A model generated the notes under the pieces. The model did no database searches and had not been told where the DNA came from. It saw only the letters and a list, made by a program, of their open reading frames with translations. This document shows, piece by piece, positions 45,726-54,800 of a stretch of 64,000 bases of DNA. Position numbers and translations under genes: made by a program. The stretch comes from Flavobacterium sufflavum (lineage in GTDB: Bacteria > Bacteroidota > Bacteroidia > Flavobacteriales > Flavobacteriaceae), in contig NZ_SACJ01000007.1 in assembly GCF_004016525.1 (NCBI RefSeq), forward strand, positions 62,001-126,000. The letters are read 5' to 3'. Position 1 is the first letter of the stretch, and each line of letters starts with the position of its first letter.

Positions 45726-46310
45726 TTAAGCTAAATTACTCAAATATTGGTATACTTTGTCTACTGGAAGTCCGATAACATTGGCATAAGAGCCTTCAAT
45801 TTTTCTAACTCCAATAAAGCCAATCCATTCCTGAATTCCATAAGCTCCGGCTTTGTCAAAAGGTTTGTAATTTTCGATATAATAAGCAATCGCTTCGTCG
45901 CTTAATTCGTTGAAAGTAACTTTGGTTATTTCGTATATAACCTCTGTTTTAGTGCTGGTTTTAAAGCAAACCGAGGTAATTACTTCGTGAGTGGCATTCG
46001 ATAATGATTTTAAAATTTCAAAAGCATCCTGACTGTCTTTTGGTTTTCCTAAAGCTTTTTCGTTGTGCCAAACCAGGGTATCGCTGGTAACTAAAATTTC
46101 GTTGTCTTTTATTTGGCCTTCGAAAGCTGCGGCTTTTAGTTCTGCCAAATAATTAGTGATTTCCTCTCTTTTTAATTCCGGGGGAAAAACTTCTTCAATT
46201 TCTTTTAATCGAATTTCGAAATCCAAATCCAAATCCTTGAAAAATTGTTGCCTTCTGGGAGAACCCGAAGCTAAGATGATTTGGTATGATTTTAATTTAT
46301 TTCGAAGCAT
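45726..46310 (-). CDS. maf: Maf-family nucleoside triphosphate pyrophosphatase
   Basis: 194 residues with the motifs IILASGSPRRQQ near the N-terminus, SDTLVWHNEKALGKPKD (catalytic Asp and Lys) and GAYGIQEW. Maf proteins hydrolyse non-canonical nucleotides such as dTTP/UTP or m7GTP. The gene overlaps the upstream UbiA gene by 14 nt, so the two are probably coupled. Confidence 0.95.
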   Translation of the reverse strand: MLRNKLKSYQIILASGSPRRQQFFKDLDLDFEIRLKEIEEVFPPELKREEITNYLAELKAAAFEGQIKDNEILVTSDTLVWHNEKALGKPKDSQDAFEILKSLSNATHEVITSVCFKTSTKTEVIYEITKVTFNELSDEAIAYYIENYKPFDKAGAYGIQEWIGFIGVRKIEGSYANVIGLPVDKVYQYLSNLA

Positions 46311-47229
46311 GGTATTTTATGTTTAAGGTGATAAATAGAATCGATAGAATTCCGAAGAATAAGATCCATTTTAGGACTTTGCTCAATGCGTGAAAGTCGG
46401 TTTTTGATTGTGCAGTCCAAATTTTAATGCTAAAATAGAGCATTGGCCCTAAAATAAAAATAAAACTATAAATAGTAGCTGCTATCAAATTATGAGCAAC
46501 CAGATAATTGTTGATATAAATAAGCAATGCAATTATGGGAATAAAACTCAAAACGAAAACTAATTTTGCTGTTCTTGGGACACCAAAAACAATCGCTAAT
46601 GTGCTCATTCCCTGTTTGAAATCACCGTCGAAATCTTCTAAATCTTTAACGATTTCGCGTAGCAAATTAATCATAAAAGCAAAAATGGCATAATCTAAAA
46701 GTATCGAAAACATACTGGCCATTACTTCCTGATTAGCAGTATCGGTTGCCGGAAAAAGGTCGAAAATTCCAATGATAATTACACTTAACGACAATAATAA
46801 AGCCACAACAATATTTCCCAAAAGCAACATTTGTTTTAAACTCGTAGCATAAATGTAAAGGGTTGCAGCTATCAAAACAAAGATGGCGGCAAAATTAGGC
46901 CTCATAATCACATTGGATAAATAAAATCCAATGGCAACTCCGCTAACATTTAACAAGGCATAAATATTATAGGCTTTGGCTTCTGAAATAGATTTGCCTA
47001 CAATTACCTTATCGGGTTTGTTTTCTCTGTCGGTTTCCTGATCAAAAATATCATTGATTACATAACCCGCCGCAGCGATTAAAACCGTACTTAATACCAA
47101 TAAAGCATATTGCCAATCGGCCAGAGCCAAATCAATATTTTGTAATTTCAAAAAACCATATCTGAAAATGATTTGCATCAAAGCGAGCATCAGTAGGTTT
47201 TTATATCTAATGAGATTTAGGAAGGACAT
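46297..47229 (-). CDS. UbiA-family prenyltransferase
   Basis: A 310-residue integral membrane protein with 8-9 helices. The first Asp-rich motif is INDIFDQETDRENKPDK and the second is DLEDFDGDFKQG, binding Mg2+ and prenyl diphosphate. Flavobacterial homologues here are usually annotated as geranylgeranylglycerol-phosphate geranylgeranyltransferase-like. The real acceptor is uncertain, and it is probably not the menaquinone enzyme MenA. Confidence 0.9.
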   Translation of the reverse strand: MSFLNLIRYKNLLMLALMQIIFRYGFLKLQNIDLALADWQYALLVLSTVLIAAAGYVINDIFDQETDRENKPDKVIVGKSISEAKAYNIYALLNVSGVAIGFYLSNVIMRPNFAAIFVLIAATLYIYATSLKQMLLLGNIVVALLLSLSVIIIGIFDLFPATDTANQEVMASMFSILLDYAIFAFMINLLREIVKDLEDFDGDFKQGMSTLAIVFGVPRTAKLVFVLSFIPIIALLIYINNYLVAHNLIAATIYSFIFILGPMLYFSIKIWTAQSKTDFHALSKVLKWILFFGILSILFITLNIKYHASK

Positions 47230-47239
47230 TCTGTGAGTT

Positions 47240-47315
47240 GTGGGTTATGGGTTATGGGTTATGGGTTTTTGAAATCTGCAATCTATCCCGATAGCTATCG
47301 GGACTGCAATCTAAA
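47240..47315. repeat. Intergenic repeat cluster with an 18-bp perfect palindrome
   Basis: Three tandem GGGTTAT units plus a partial one (47242-47267) are followed by the 10-mer CTGCAATCTA occurring twice as a direct repeat on either side of the perfect palindrome TCCCGATAGCTATCGGGA (47286-47303). Similar palindromes are common between genes in Flavobacterium, but copy number cannot be checked here. Confidence 0.75.
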
Positions 47316-47317
47316 AT

Positions 47318-47845
47318 CTAGTCGTATTTTGCGTCAAAACTTTCCATCCATTTACCCTGTACTTTCATGACCTGTTCAATCACATCACGAACGGCGCCTT
47401 TTCCTCCATTTTTATGTGAAATGTATTTGGAAATCCCTTTGATTTCGGGGCAGGCATCTTGAGGGCAAGTAGGTAAAGCTACTAATTTCATCACATGATA
47501 ATCAGGAATATCATCGCCCATGTATAAAATGTGTTCCTGTTTAATTTGGTGAATATCGATGTATTCGTCAAAGGTTTCCACCTTGTCCGGTGTGCCTAAA
47601 TGAATATTGGTAATTCCCAGATTACGCAAACGCACACGCACGCCTTCGTTGCTTCCGCCCGATATGATGCAAACATTATAGCCGCTGTCTACAGCTGCTT
47701 TCAGCGCATAACCATCGCGAATATTCATGGTTCTCAACATTTCGCCATCAGGGTTTACAAATACGGAACCATCGGTAAGTACGCCATCGACATCAAAAAT
47801 AAAAGTAGTGATGTCGTTCATTATTTCTTTATAACTTTTTGCCAT
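47318..47845 (-). CDS. kdsC: KdsC-like HAD phosphatase (Kdo-8-phosphate phosphatase)
   Basis: A 175-residue C0-type HAD enzyme without a cap domain: FIFDVDGVLTDGSVF (nucleophile Asp), IRDGYALKAAVDSG, CIISGGSNEGVRVRLRNLGI and MGDDIPDYHVM. This matches KdsC, which makes Kdo for lipopolysaccharide. It overlaps the upstream DUF2520 gene by 17 nt. Confidence 0.92.
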   Translation of the reverse strand: MAKSYKEIMNDITTFIFDVDGVLTDGSVFVNPDGEMLRTMNIRDGYALKAAVDSGYNVCIISGGSNEGVRVRLRNLGITNIHLGTPDKVETFDEYIDIHQIKQEHILYMGDDIPDYHVMKLVALPTCPQDACPEIKGISKYISHKNGGKGAVRDVIEQVMKVQGKWMESFDAKYD

Positions 47846-48602
47846 TATCTTGTATGGATTGGGTTAGGATTTTATATATAGTTAATTGATTTTCATTGGT
47901 TAAAAAGGCTTCGTGAGCTGCAATTGTTTTCTGATCCTTGCGAATTGCCGGTCCTGTTTGTGCCTCATAGGGAGAAAGCGTCATTATTTTTTCAACTGTT
48001 TCCTGTATCAAGGGTTTTAAAATATCAAATGGGATTCGGTTTTCCTGGCAAATGTTATTCCCAATCGAATAAAGGTGATTGGCAAAATTATTGACAAAAA
48101 CGGCTGCTACATGCAAGGCCTTTCGTTGTTCTGAATTTATTGCGTGTACTTTGTCCGAAATGCTTTTAGCTACCTTGTCTAATAGCTGATAATCAGTTGG
48201 ATTTTCAGCTTCCAGGCAAATAGGAATGTTCTTGAAATTGACTGCTTTTCCTTTGGTAAAAGTTTGTAAAGGATAAAAAACGCCTTTTCGATTATTGTCA
48301 TGTAAAGCTGTTAAAGGCATGCTGCCGGAAGTATGCACCACCAAACGATTTTTAAATGGAAGTTGGCTGGCAACACTGTCGATAGCATCATCAGAAACGG
48401 CAATGATATACAAATCAGCTTCCTGTAAATTGTTGTAATCGGTGATAATTTGTTCCGGGCTGAGTAAGTGTGTCAGTGCTTCCTGTTTTCTGGAAAACAC
48501 CTGTGCCAACTCGATTTCGCTACCCGATTTTTCAAGGTTTTGAAATGTAGTGATAAGATGTTGGGCTACATTTCCGGAGCCAATAATACTTACTTTAATC
48601 AT
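47829..48602 (-). CDS. Rossmann-like and DUF2520 domain protein
   Basis: 257 residues. The N-terminal NAD(P)-binding fold has VSIIGSGNVAQHL at the start and VVHTSGSMPLTALHD. The C-terminal DUF2520 helical domain holds KALHVAAVFVNNFANHLYSIG and GPAIRKDQKTIAAHEAFL. It resembles 6-phosphogluconate-dehydrogenase/ProC-like oxidoreductases. The substrate is unknown. It is the first gene of a run with kdsC, ubiA and maf. Confidence 0.92.
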   Translation of the reverse strand: MIKVSIIGSGNVAQHLITTFQNLEKSGSEIELAQVFSRKQEALTHLLSPEQIITDYNNLQEADLYIIAVSDDAIDSVASQLPFKNRLVVHTSGSMPLTALHDNNRKGVFYPLQTFTKGKAVNFKNIPICLEAENPTDYQLLDKVAKSISDKVHAINSEQRKALHVAAVFVNNFANHLYSIGNNICQENRIPFDILKPLIQETVEKIMTLSPYEAQTGPAIRKDQKTIAAHEAFLTNENQLTIYKILTQSIQDNGKKL

Positions 48603-48915
48603 GTGGTAAAATTAACAAAAAAACTCGTTTTTCAAATCAATTAAAAAAGGAGCACAGATACCACGGATTAAACAGATTATCACAGTTTTAAATTAATAAG
48701 TACCGCAAATTCGCAAATTATTTTTTGTGCTTTGTGAACTTTGCGAAAAGCTTTATAATCTTTGCGTTTAAAATTTTACCGCAAAGAACACAAAGATTAG
48801 TTTTTTTATTCAACGCAAAGACCGCAAAGCTTTGCGAATCTTATGAAATAATCATTGTGCCCTTTGCGAAAAACTTTGTGGACTTTGTGTTTAAATTTTT
48901 TTGCGGTTAAAATCA
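48603..48915. repeat. Repeat-rich intergenic stretch with CGCAAAG/CTTTGCG words
   Basis: 313 nt without a gene. The words CGCAAAG, CTTTGCG and close variants recur many times in both orientations between about 48705 and 48905, including CGCAAAGACCGCAAAG. A separate ACAGATACCACGGATTAAAC stretch lies at 48655-48675. These resemble dispersed intergenic repeats of Bacteroidota. Open frames within it are artefacts. Confidence 0.7.
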
Positions 48916-49134
48916 TTACAATCCATTTTGAACCATTTCTCTAATTTTGACTGCTTTTTCAAAATGATCCAGTTGGTGTTTCATGATCCACCACTCGGCA
49001 ACTTCCATTAAAAGCTTGGGATTATCGTTTTTATTAGCAAAAAAAGCATAAAATGAAAGTCCTACGTTTTCTCCTTTCTTTTCAATTTTTTCGTTACAAA
49101 TGGCTATTATCTTTTGGCTTATTGAGGCGTTCAT
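48916..49134 (-). CDS. Small conserved protein, DUF6500-like
   Basis: 72 residues: NASISQKIIAICNEKIEKKG, then NVGLSFYAFFANKND and AEWWIMKHQLDHFEKAVKI. The pattern looks like the DUF6500 family, recalled rather than searched. Soluble, no signal peptide. Function unknown. It sits beside the AAA/RloB pair but is 149 nt away and probably independent. Confidence 0.75.
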   Translation of the reverse strand: MNASISQKIIAICNEKIEKKGENVGLSFYAFFANKNDNPKLLMEVAEWWIMKHQLDHFEKAVKIREMVQNGL

Positions 49135-49282
49135 TTTTACAGGAGTTTGTTTTGGTTATTTGCGTTGCAAAGGCTGTGAATTATCCTTTAACTTAAGTAG
49201 GTATTTGATGTAATTGAGCTAGAAAGGATGAAAACCAATTTTTCATTAAGCCGATTGCCCAAATCCGTTGTAGCTGTTGTGT

Positions 49283-49936
49283 CTAGTGTTTTATTAATTT
49301 TTCAATGATTTTATAGACATGTGAACCTAATAATGTTGGAAACTCTTCATTCTTTGAATCTAAATTTTTAGCTTGTTCAATAGCATTTTTTAAGTGAGGA
49401 ATAAATTGTTCTGGTTTTGGATTACTTTTATTATAAGCCCCAAGTATTTCAGTTAGTTTAATATCTATATAATTCTTTTTTGAAGTTACTTTGAGATTTT
49501 TTAGGATTAATTCCAATTCTTCTTCAGTATAATCTGAAATATTCTTAACGTGAAGTAATAACCAAAGTTCGAAACATGGATTACTTACCGCAACAAACAT
49601 ATTGTCTAGTTTCTTACATTCATTAATGATTTCAGGAATGTTTTTCCATCTGTCAGTATCAATAATCATCCACAATTCATCATGTTCATTAAAACTATAC
49701 TCATCTTTAGCTTCTTTTTTTAATTTCTTAAAGACATGATTAGGTGCGCTGTTTGTATTCCTTTTTGGTCTTTTTAGTAAATGTAAATAGATTAACTCGT
49801 CATTAAATTTTTCCGAATCTTTAAATTCTTCAAAATATATTTGCTCTGTATCATTACCTTCAAAAGCTAAAACTATAATTTTTTCTTTTTCAATGGTATT
49901 ACTTTGTCTAAATAATTCTACTCTTTCTCTTGGCAT
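49283..49936 (-). CDS. RloB-family protein, predicted TOPRIM-like nuclease of a defence pair
   Basis: 217 residues. RloB family motifs: FEGNDTEQIYF with Glu26, LWMIIDTDRW with Asp93 and Asp95, and SNPCFELWLLLH (118-129). The Glu plus DxD pattern is that of TOPRIM-type active sites. The gene starts 4 nt after the AAA ATPase stop. RloA/RloB-like pairs were first seen in restriction-modification loci and are related in layout to the AbiL and PARIS/OLD abortive-infection systems. The effector role is inferred. Confidence 0.88.
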   Translation of the reverse strand: MPRERVELFRQSNTIEKEKIIVLAFEGNDTEQIYFEEFKDSEKFNDELIYLHLLKRPKRNTNSAPNHVFKKLKKEAKDEYSFNEHDELWMIIDTDRWKNIPEIINECKKLDNMFVAVSNPCFELWLLLHVKNISDYTEEELELILKNLKVTSKKNYIDIKLTEILGAYNKSNPKPEQFIPHLKNAIEQAKNLDSKNEEFPTLLGSHVYKIIEKLIKH

Positions 49937-49940
49937 AATT

Positions 49941-51317
49941 TTAAGACTGATTTGGTAATACAGTAAGTTTATTTCTATTTCCTATTTTTGGAATTGCCTT
50001 AAATCTTCCGAGTAGGTAATCTTTTCGTATTTCTTTATCAAATCTAATATTGTATTCTTCAAGAGAATGTAATTTACTTGATCCATTAAAATCTTTAACA
50101 ACAAACCATACTTCGTCTTTTCTTAATAATTTTTGCGTCAACAAAGATGACTCATGACTTGCAAGGATTAACTGGCTATTAACATTTTTGCCTTTTGACA
50201 TAAATAAGTCAATTAAATCATAAATAAGATTAGGATGAAGGCTTCTTTCCATTTCATCTATAATAAAAACATTGTCACCTTTTAATAAATCCATCATTAA
50301 TGGAATAAAGTCCATTATTCTATTTGTTCCATCTGATTCATCACTGGTGTCGAACTTTTCAAATTCTTCATTACCTAAGACTTTATGCTTTGTCATAAAT
50401 TTGTGCACAATCAAATCTTCATCTTTAATAGTTAAAAAGTATGTAGTGTTTTTATTTGATAATATAGATGCTCTAAAGTTTTCTGATTTTTTATTTAATA
50501 ACTCTTCTTTAATTTTATTTAGAATTAATTTTGGTATATCAACACTTTCATAATCAATTTTTTCTAAACAAACACCATTTATTCCCGTGTCAAAATATTT
50601 TAAAAACTCTTCGAAAGTTGTTAAAAGTGTTTCATCTTCTTTTAGTTCAAACTTTAATCCTTCATTGTATTTATCATCTGGAAAAATTATTTTTAATGAA
50701 TTTTGAAACCAATCAATTACATTTAAAATATCATCAATTTTAGAAACATTTTCTTTTACTTTTCTCGTTCTAATCTCGTTTAAAAAAAGCTGATTGTTTG
50801 GTGTTCCTTTAGCTATAAATTTTATAAATTGTTTTTCTTCAATTTTTTTATTGCCTTTTAATAAATAATCAAGGTCAAAAACTTCTTTAGAATCTTTATT
50901 CCTTTCAAATATTTTTATGTCAGATTTGATTCCAATTTCATACAACCATTCTTCTGTAATTTCATTATTGTTAAATACAAAACCATATGCATAGTTTTTT
51001 CCACTATGCTGAATTTCATATTCAATTCTACTATTCTTATCTTTTAAATTACTATCTAATCTAAATTTTTGAAAATCAATTTTTGTATCAATTTTTGTAC
51101 CTCTCAAAACTAACTTCTTGCCAAAATCGATAGCTTTTATTAGATTTGATTTTCCGGAAGCATTAGCTCCAAATAAAACAGCAGTTTTCAATGCCGAAAC
51201 ACCTTTGACTTTTTTTGATTTGTGTTCACTTTTAAGTGTACCTTTTCCTGGTAAAAGTGAAAAATATTGTTTGTCACTAAATGACAAAAAATTCTCAACT
51301 GAAAATCTGATTAGCAT
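49941..51317 (-). CDS. AAA/ABC-type ATPase, RloA-like partner of RloB
   Basis: 458 residues. The N-terminal strand MLIRFSVENFLSF and Walker A GANASGKS (50-57) are followed by a helical middle region. A signature-like SDGTNRIMDF precedes Walker B VFIIDEMERSLHP, and an ASHE switch histidine lies after it. This is the AAA_15/AAA_21 SMC-like architecture of OLD/RloA ATPases. A -7 element lies 22 nt upstream of the ATG. Together with RloB it probably forms a phage-sensing complex. No restriction-modification genes are nearby. Confidence 0.9.
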   Translation of the reverse strand: MLIRFSVENFLSFSDKQYFSLLPGKGTLKSEHKSKKVKGVSALKTAVLFGANASGKSNLIKAIDFGKKLVLRGTKIDTKIDFQKFRLDSNLKDKNSRIEYEIQHSGKNYAYGFVFNNNEITEEWLYEIGIKSDIKIFERNKDSKEVFDLDYLLKGNKKIEEKQFIKFIAKGTPNNQLFLNEIRTRKVKENVSKIDDILNVIDWFQNSLKIIFPDDKYNEGLKFELKEDETLLTTFEEFLKYFDTGINGVCLEKIDYESVDIPKLILNKIKEELLNKKSENFRASILSNKNTTYFLTIKDEDLIVHKFMTKHKVLGNEEFEKFDTSDESDGTNRIMDFIPLMMDLLKGDNVFIIDEMERSLHPNLIYDLIDLFMSKGKNVNSQLILASHESSLLTQKLLRKDEVWFVVKDFNGSSKLHSLEEYNIRFDKEIRKDYLLGRFKAIPKIGNRNKLTVLPNQS

Positions 51318-51338
51318 AATTCTATTCTTTTAGTTATG

Positions 51339-51346
51339 CAAATGTA
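51339..51346 (-). promoter_or_regulatory. Predicted -7 element of the AAA/RloB pair
   Basis: TACATTTG on the minus strand, a perfect TAnnTTTG, 22 nt before the ATG. No clear -33. Confidence 0.5.
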
Positions 51347-51772
51347 GTGATTTTTTCACATCTCTAGTTGTTTTGCGCTTTTTTAATATTAGGCATAACT
51401 AGTGTATAGTTGCTACAAAGTATCGAGAATATACCCAAAAGGAGGTTGGTTCTCGCCATCAACTAGCACATTTTCTTCAAATATAGAAATAATATTTTTA
51501 TTATAAATTATTGAACAAAACTTTCCTTTGAGTAGAGTTTGCGTGAGGGGGAGGAGCGGCATCTTTTTTATTTTGTCTTTCGGCAAGCTTAGTAGGACAA
51601 AATAAAAAAATAGAGCGTATCACCCGACCTTGTTGCTGAAAAATAGAGCAGTTTTCCAGAAATAGTTCCGCGACAAGGGCACGCCCAAAAAAAGAAAATT
51701 AAAAGCGATTTTCAGGGGTTAATTTTGGATATAATTAACAATTGCACGGCGGTAGAAGTCAACATTTTTAAG

Positions 51773-51780
51773 TACTTTTG
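51773..51780 (+). promoter_or_regulatory. Predicted -7 element of ccsBA
   Basis: TACTTTTG, a perfect TAnnTTTG. It puts the transcription start near 51787, excluding the in-frame TTG at 51725 and supporting ATG at 51812. Confidence 0.55.
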
Positions 51781-51811
51781 TGGCGCTTTTATAAAATGTA
51801 ATCCCTTACAA

Positions 51812-54800
51812 ATGGATAAAAAAATCTACGCTTTTTTATTTTCTACTCGCTTAATGGCTTTTCTTTTCCTGGCTTTTGCAGTGGCAATGGCAACCGGAAC
51901 TTTCATCGAAAGTAAATACAATACTGATACGGCTCGAATTTGGGTTTATAATACCTGGTGGTTTGAGGGAATTATGGTGTTTTTCATGATTAACTTCATC
52001 GGGAATATCAAACGTTATCATTTGTTGAAAAAGGAAAAATGGGCTACTTTATTGCTGCATTTGGCTTTTATCCTGATTCTTTTAGGTGCTTTTATTACCC
52101 GTTATATCAGTTATGAGGGCGTGATGCCTATTCGCGAAGGTGCTGCCGAAAATAAGTTTTATTCTGATAAAACCTTTCTGACTGTTTTTGTGGATGGAGA
52201 ATATAAGGGCGAAATGAAACGCAGGACTTTTGAACAAAAAGTATTGTTGTCGCCTGTAACCAATAATGATTTTTCTGTTTCGGGAGAATTTGACAAAACG
52301 CCTTTTGAGGTGAAGTATAAAAACTTCATTATGGGTGCCAAAGAATATGTGAAACCTGATGCTAACGGAACTTTGTACATGAAATTAGTCGAAGCAGGTT
52401 CGGGTGGACGTGAGGAGCATTTCCTGAAAGAAGGGGAGGTACAGAATATTCACAATGTGCTTTTTGCCTTGAATAAACATACTGATGGTGCTATCAACAT
52501 TACTTTTGATGGTAAAGATTATACTATTGAAACGCCATTTGAAGGAAACTTTATGCGAATGGCTGATAAGTTACAGGGGGCAGTTGCCAAGGATAAAGTA
52601 CAGCCGTTGATGAGACGTTCGTTGTACAGCATTGGCGATATCCGAATTGTTTTTCCTGATCCTGCCGTAAAAGGAGTGATTGATTATGACTCGAATAATG
52701 ATTTTAAGGCTAAGGAACATGAAGATGCTTTAGTCCTGACTGTTAAAGCCGAAGGAAAAGAAAAAGAAGTAACCATTTTAGGTTCGAAAGGAAAAGAAGG
52801 AGAGCCTAAAACAGTGAAAATTGGAAACATTGAGTATTCTTTATTCTACGGAAGTAAAGCTTATATTTTGCCTTTTAAAATTAAATTGAACGATTTTATT
52901 GCTCAAAAATATCCGGGAACTGAGAAGAGTTATTCTTCGTTCGAGAGTAAGGTAAGTGTTCAGGATTCGGCTGCCAAACCATTTGATGCCCGAATTTACA
53001 TGAATCACGTTTTAGACCATGAAGGCTATCGTTTTTTCCAATCTTCTTTTGATCCTGACGAAAAAGGAACTGTACTTTCGGTAAATCACGATTTCTGGGG
53101 AACTAATATTACTTATGCTGGTTACTTTTTATTATTCTTTTCGTTGATGTCGATTATGTTTACGAAACACTCCCGTTTTGCCGATTTAAAAAGAAAATTA
53201 GAAGTGGTTAAGGATAAAAAAGAAAAACTGATTCCGATTTTAATTTTATTACTGAGTTTTAATGGTTTTGCCCAAATGCATGACCACGAACACGATCACA
53301 ATCATAATCACACTGAAGAAGCCCAGTCAGGAAAAACTGCGCATGTAAGAGTGGCACCAACAGAAAAGCAACTGGATTCTTTAATTACAAAATACAAGGT
53401 TTCAGAGAAACACGCTGCTGATTTTGGACGATTGATTATTCAGGATGCAGGCGGAAGAATGAAGCCTATTAATACTTTCTCATCTGAATTGTTGCGAAAA
53501 GTAAGTCATGCTAATGAATACAAAGGTTTGAATTCGGATCAGGTATTCTTGTCGATGTCGCAATATGCTAAATTATGGATTGAAGTTCCGTTAATTTACA
53601 TTAAAAGCGGAAATGACAGCATCAGAAAAATTATTGGTATTGATGCTAAAGCAAAATATGCTCCTTTTATCGCCTTTTTTGACGAACAGGGGAATTATAA
53701 ATTATCACCTTATTTAGATGTGGCTTATAAGGCAGCTAATCCGAATCAGTTTGAAAAAGATTTTGTAGAAACGGATAAGAAAGTCAACCTAATGGAATCG
53801 GCATTGAGCGGAACCATTATGAAGATTTTCCCAATTCCGCATGATGCTAACAACAAATGGATTTCTTTTAATGAGTTAGAAACTGCCGGCTTGAAAGGCA
53901 TGGATTCTACTTATACTAAAAGTGTTTTGCCATTGTACTTTGGTTCGTTGACTAATGCTTCTGTTTCCGGTGATTATAAAAATGCCGATGAATTATTAGA
54001 AAGTTTACACGGTTTCCAAAAGAGATTTGGCGCTAAAGTATTGCCATCAGAAGACAAAGTTTCTTTAGAAATTTTATATAACAAATATGATGTTTTCCAA
54101 AAATTACCATATTGGTATTTAACGGCGGCTATTTTGATGCTTTTGTTTACGATTTTAAAAATATTCAAAGAAACAAAAGCTCTGAATTATTTGGTTAACG
54201 GAATGCACATCGTTATCGGATTGTTATTTGCATTGCACACTGCAGGATTAATTGCACGTTGGTACATTTCAGGTCACGCTCCCTGGAGTAATGCTTATGA
54301 GTCGATTGTGTATGTGTCCTGGGCAACGATGTTCTTTGGTCTGGCTTTCGATATTAAATCGAAACTGACTGTGGCTTCATCAGCCTTTGTAACCGCTATG
54401 ATTTTGATGGCGGCTTACATGAACTGGATTGATCCGGAAATTGCTAATCTGCAACCTGTTCTTAATTCGTATTGGTTAATGATTCACGTTGCCGTAATTG
54501 TAGCAAGCTATGGACCATTTGCACTGGGAATGATTTTAGGTTTTGTATCGCTGTTGTTAATCTTTTTTACCAACGATAAGAACAGAGCCAAAATGGATTT
54601 GAATATTCAGGAGATTACTTATATCAACGAAATGGCCTTAACCATCGGATTGATTATGTTGACTATTGGTAACTTCCTTGGCGGACAATGGGCTAATGAA
54701 AGTTGGGGACGCTACTGGGGTTGGGATCCAAAAGAAACCTGGGCATTAATTAGTATTATGATATATGCTTTTGTAATTCACGCTCGTTTTGTGCCTCATT

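Larger units (their letters stand above)
51318..51811. repeat. Gene-free region with inverted-repeat elements before ccsBA
   Basis: 494 nt without a gene. A long hairpin pairs TTTTTTATTTTGTC (about 51564-51577) with GACAAAATAAAAAA (about 51595-51608). A second inverted pair, CCTTGTTG at 51628 and CGACAAGG at 51671, lies in a GC-richer stretch with CACCCGACC and GGGCACGCCC. From memory this mosaic looks like a repeat element dispersed in Flavobacterium genomes. The ccsBA promoter lies at its right end. Confidence 0.55.

Noticed and set aside
48725..48910. 61-codon plus-strand frame
   Set aside because: It lies wholly inside the CGCAAAG repeat patch; the repeated FAK/NFA-like peptide comes from the repeats.
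51725..51811. Upstream TTG start for ccsBA
   Set aside because: It lies upstream of the predicted -7 element at 51773-51780 and would add a non-conserved, non-membrane N-terminus.
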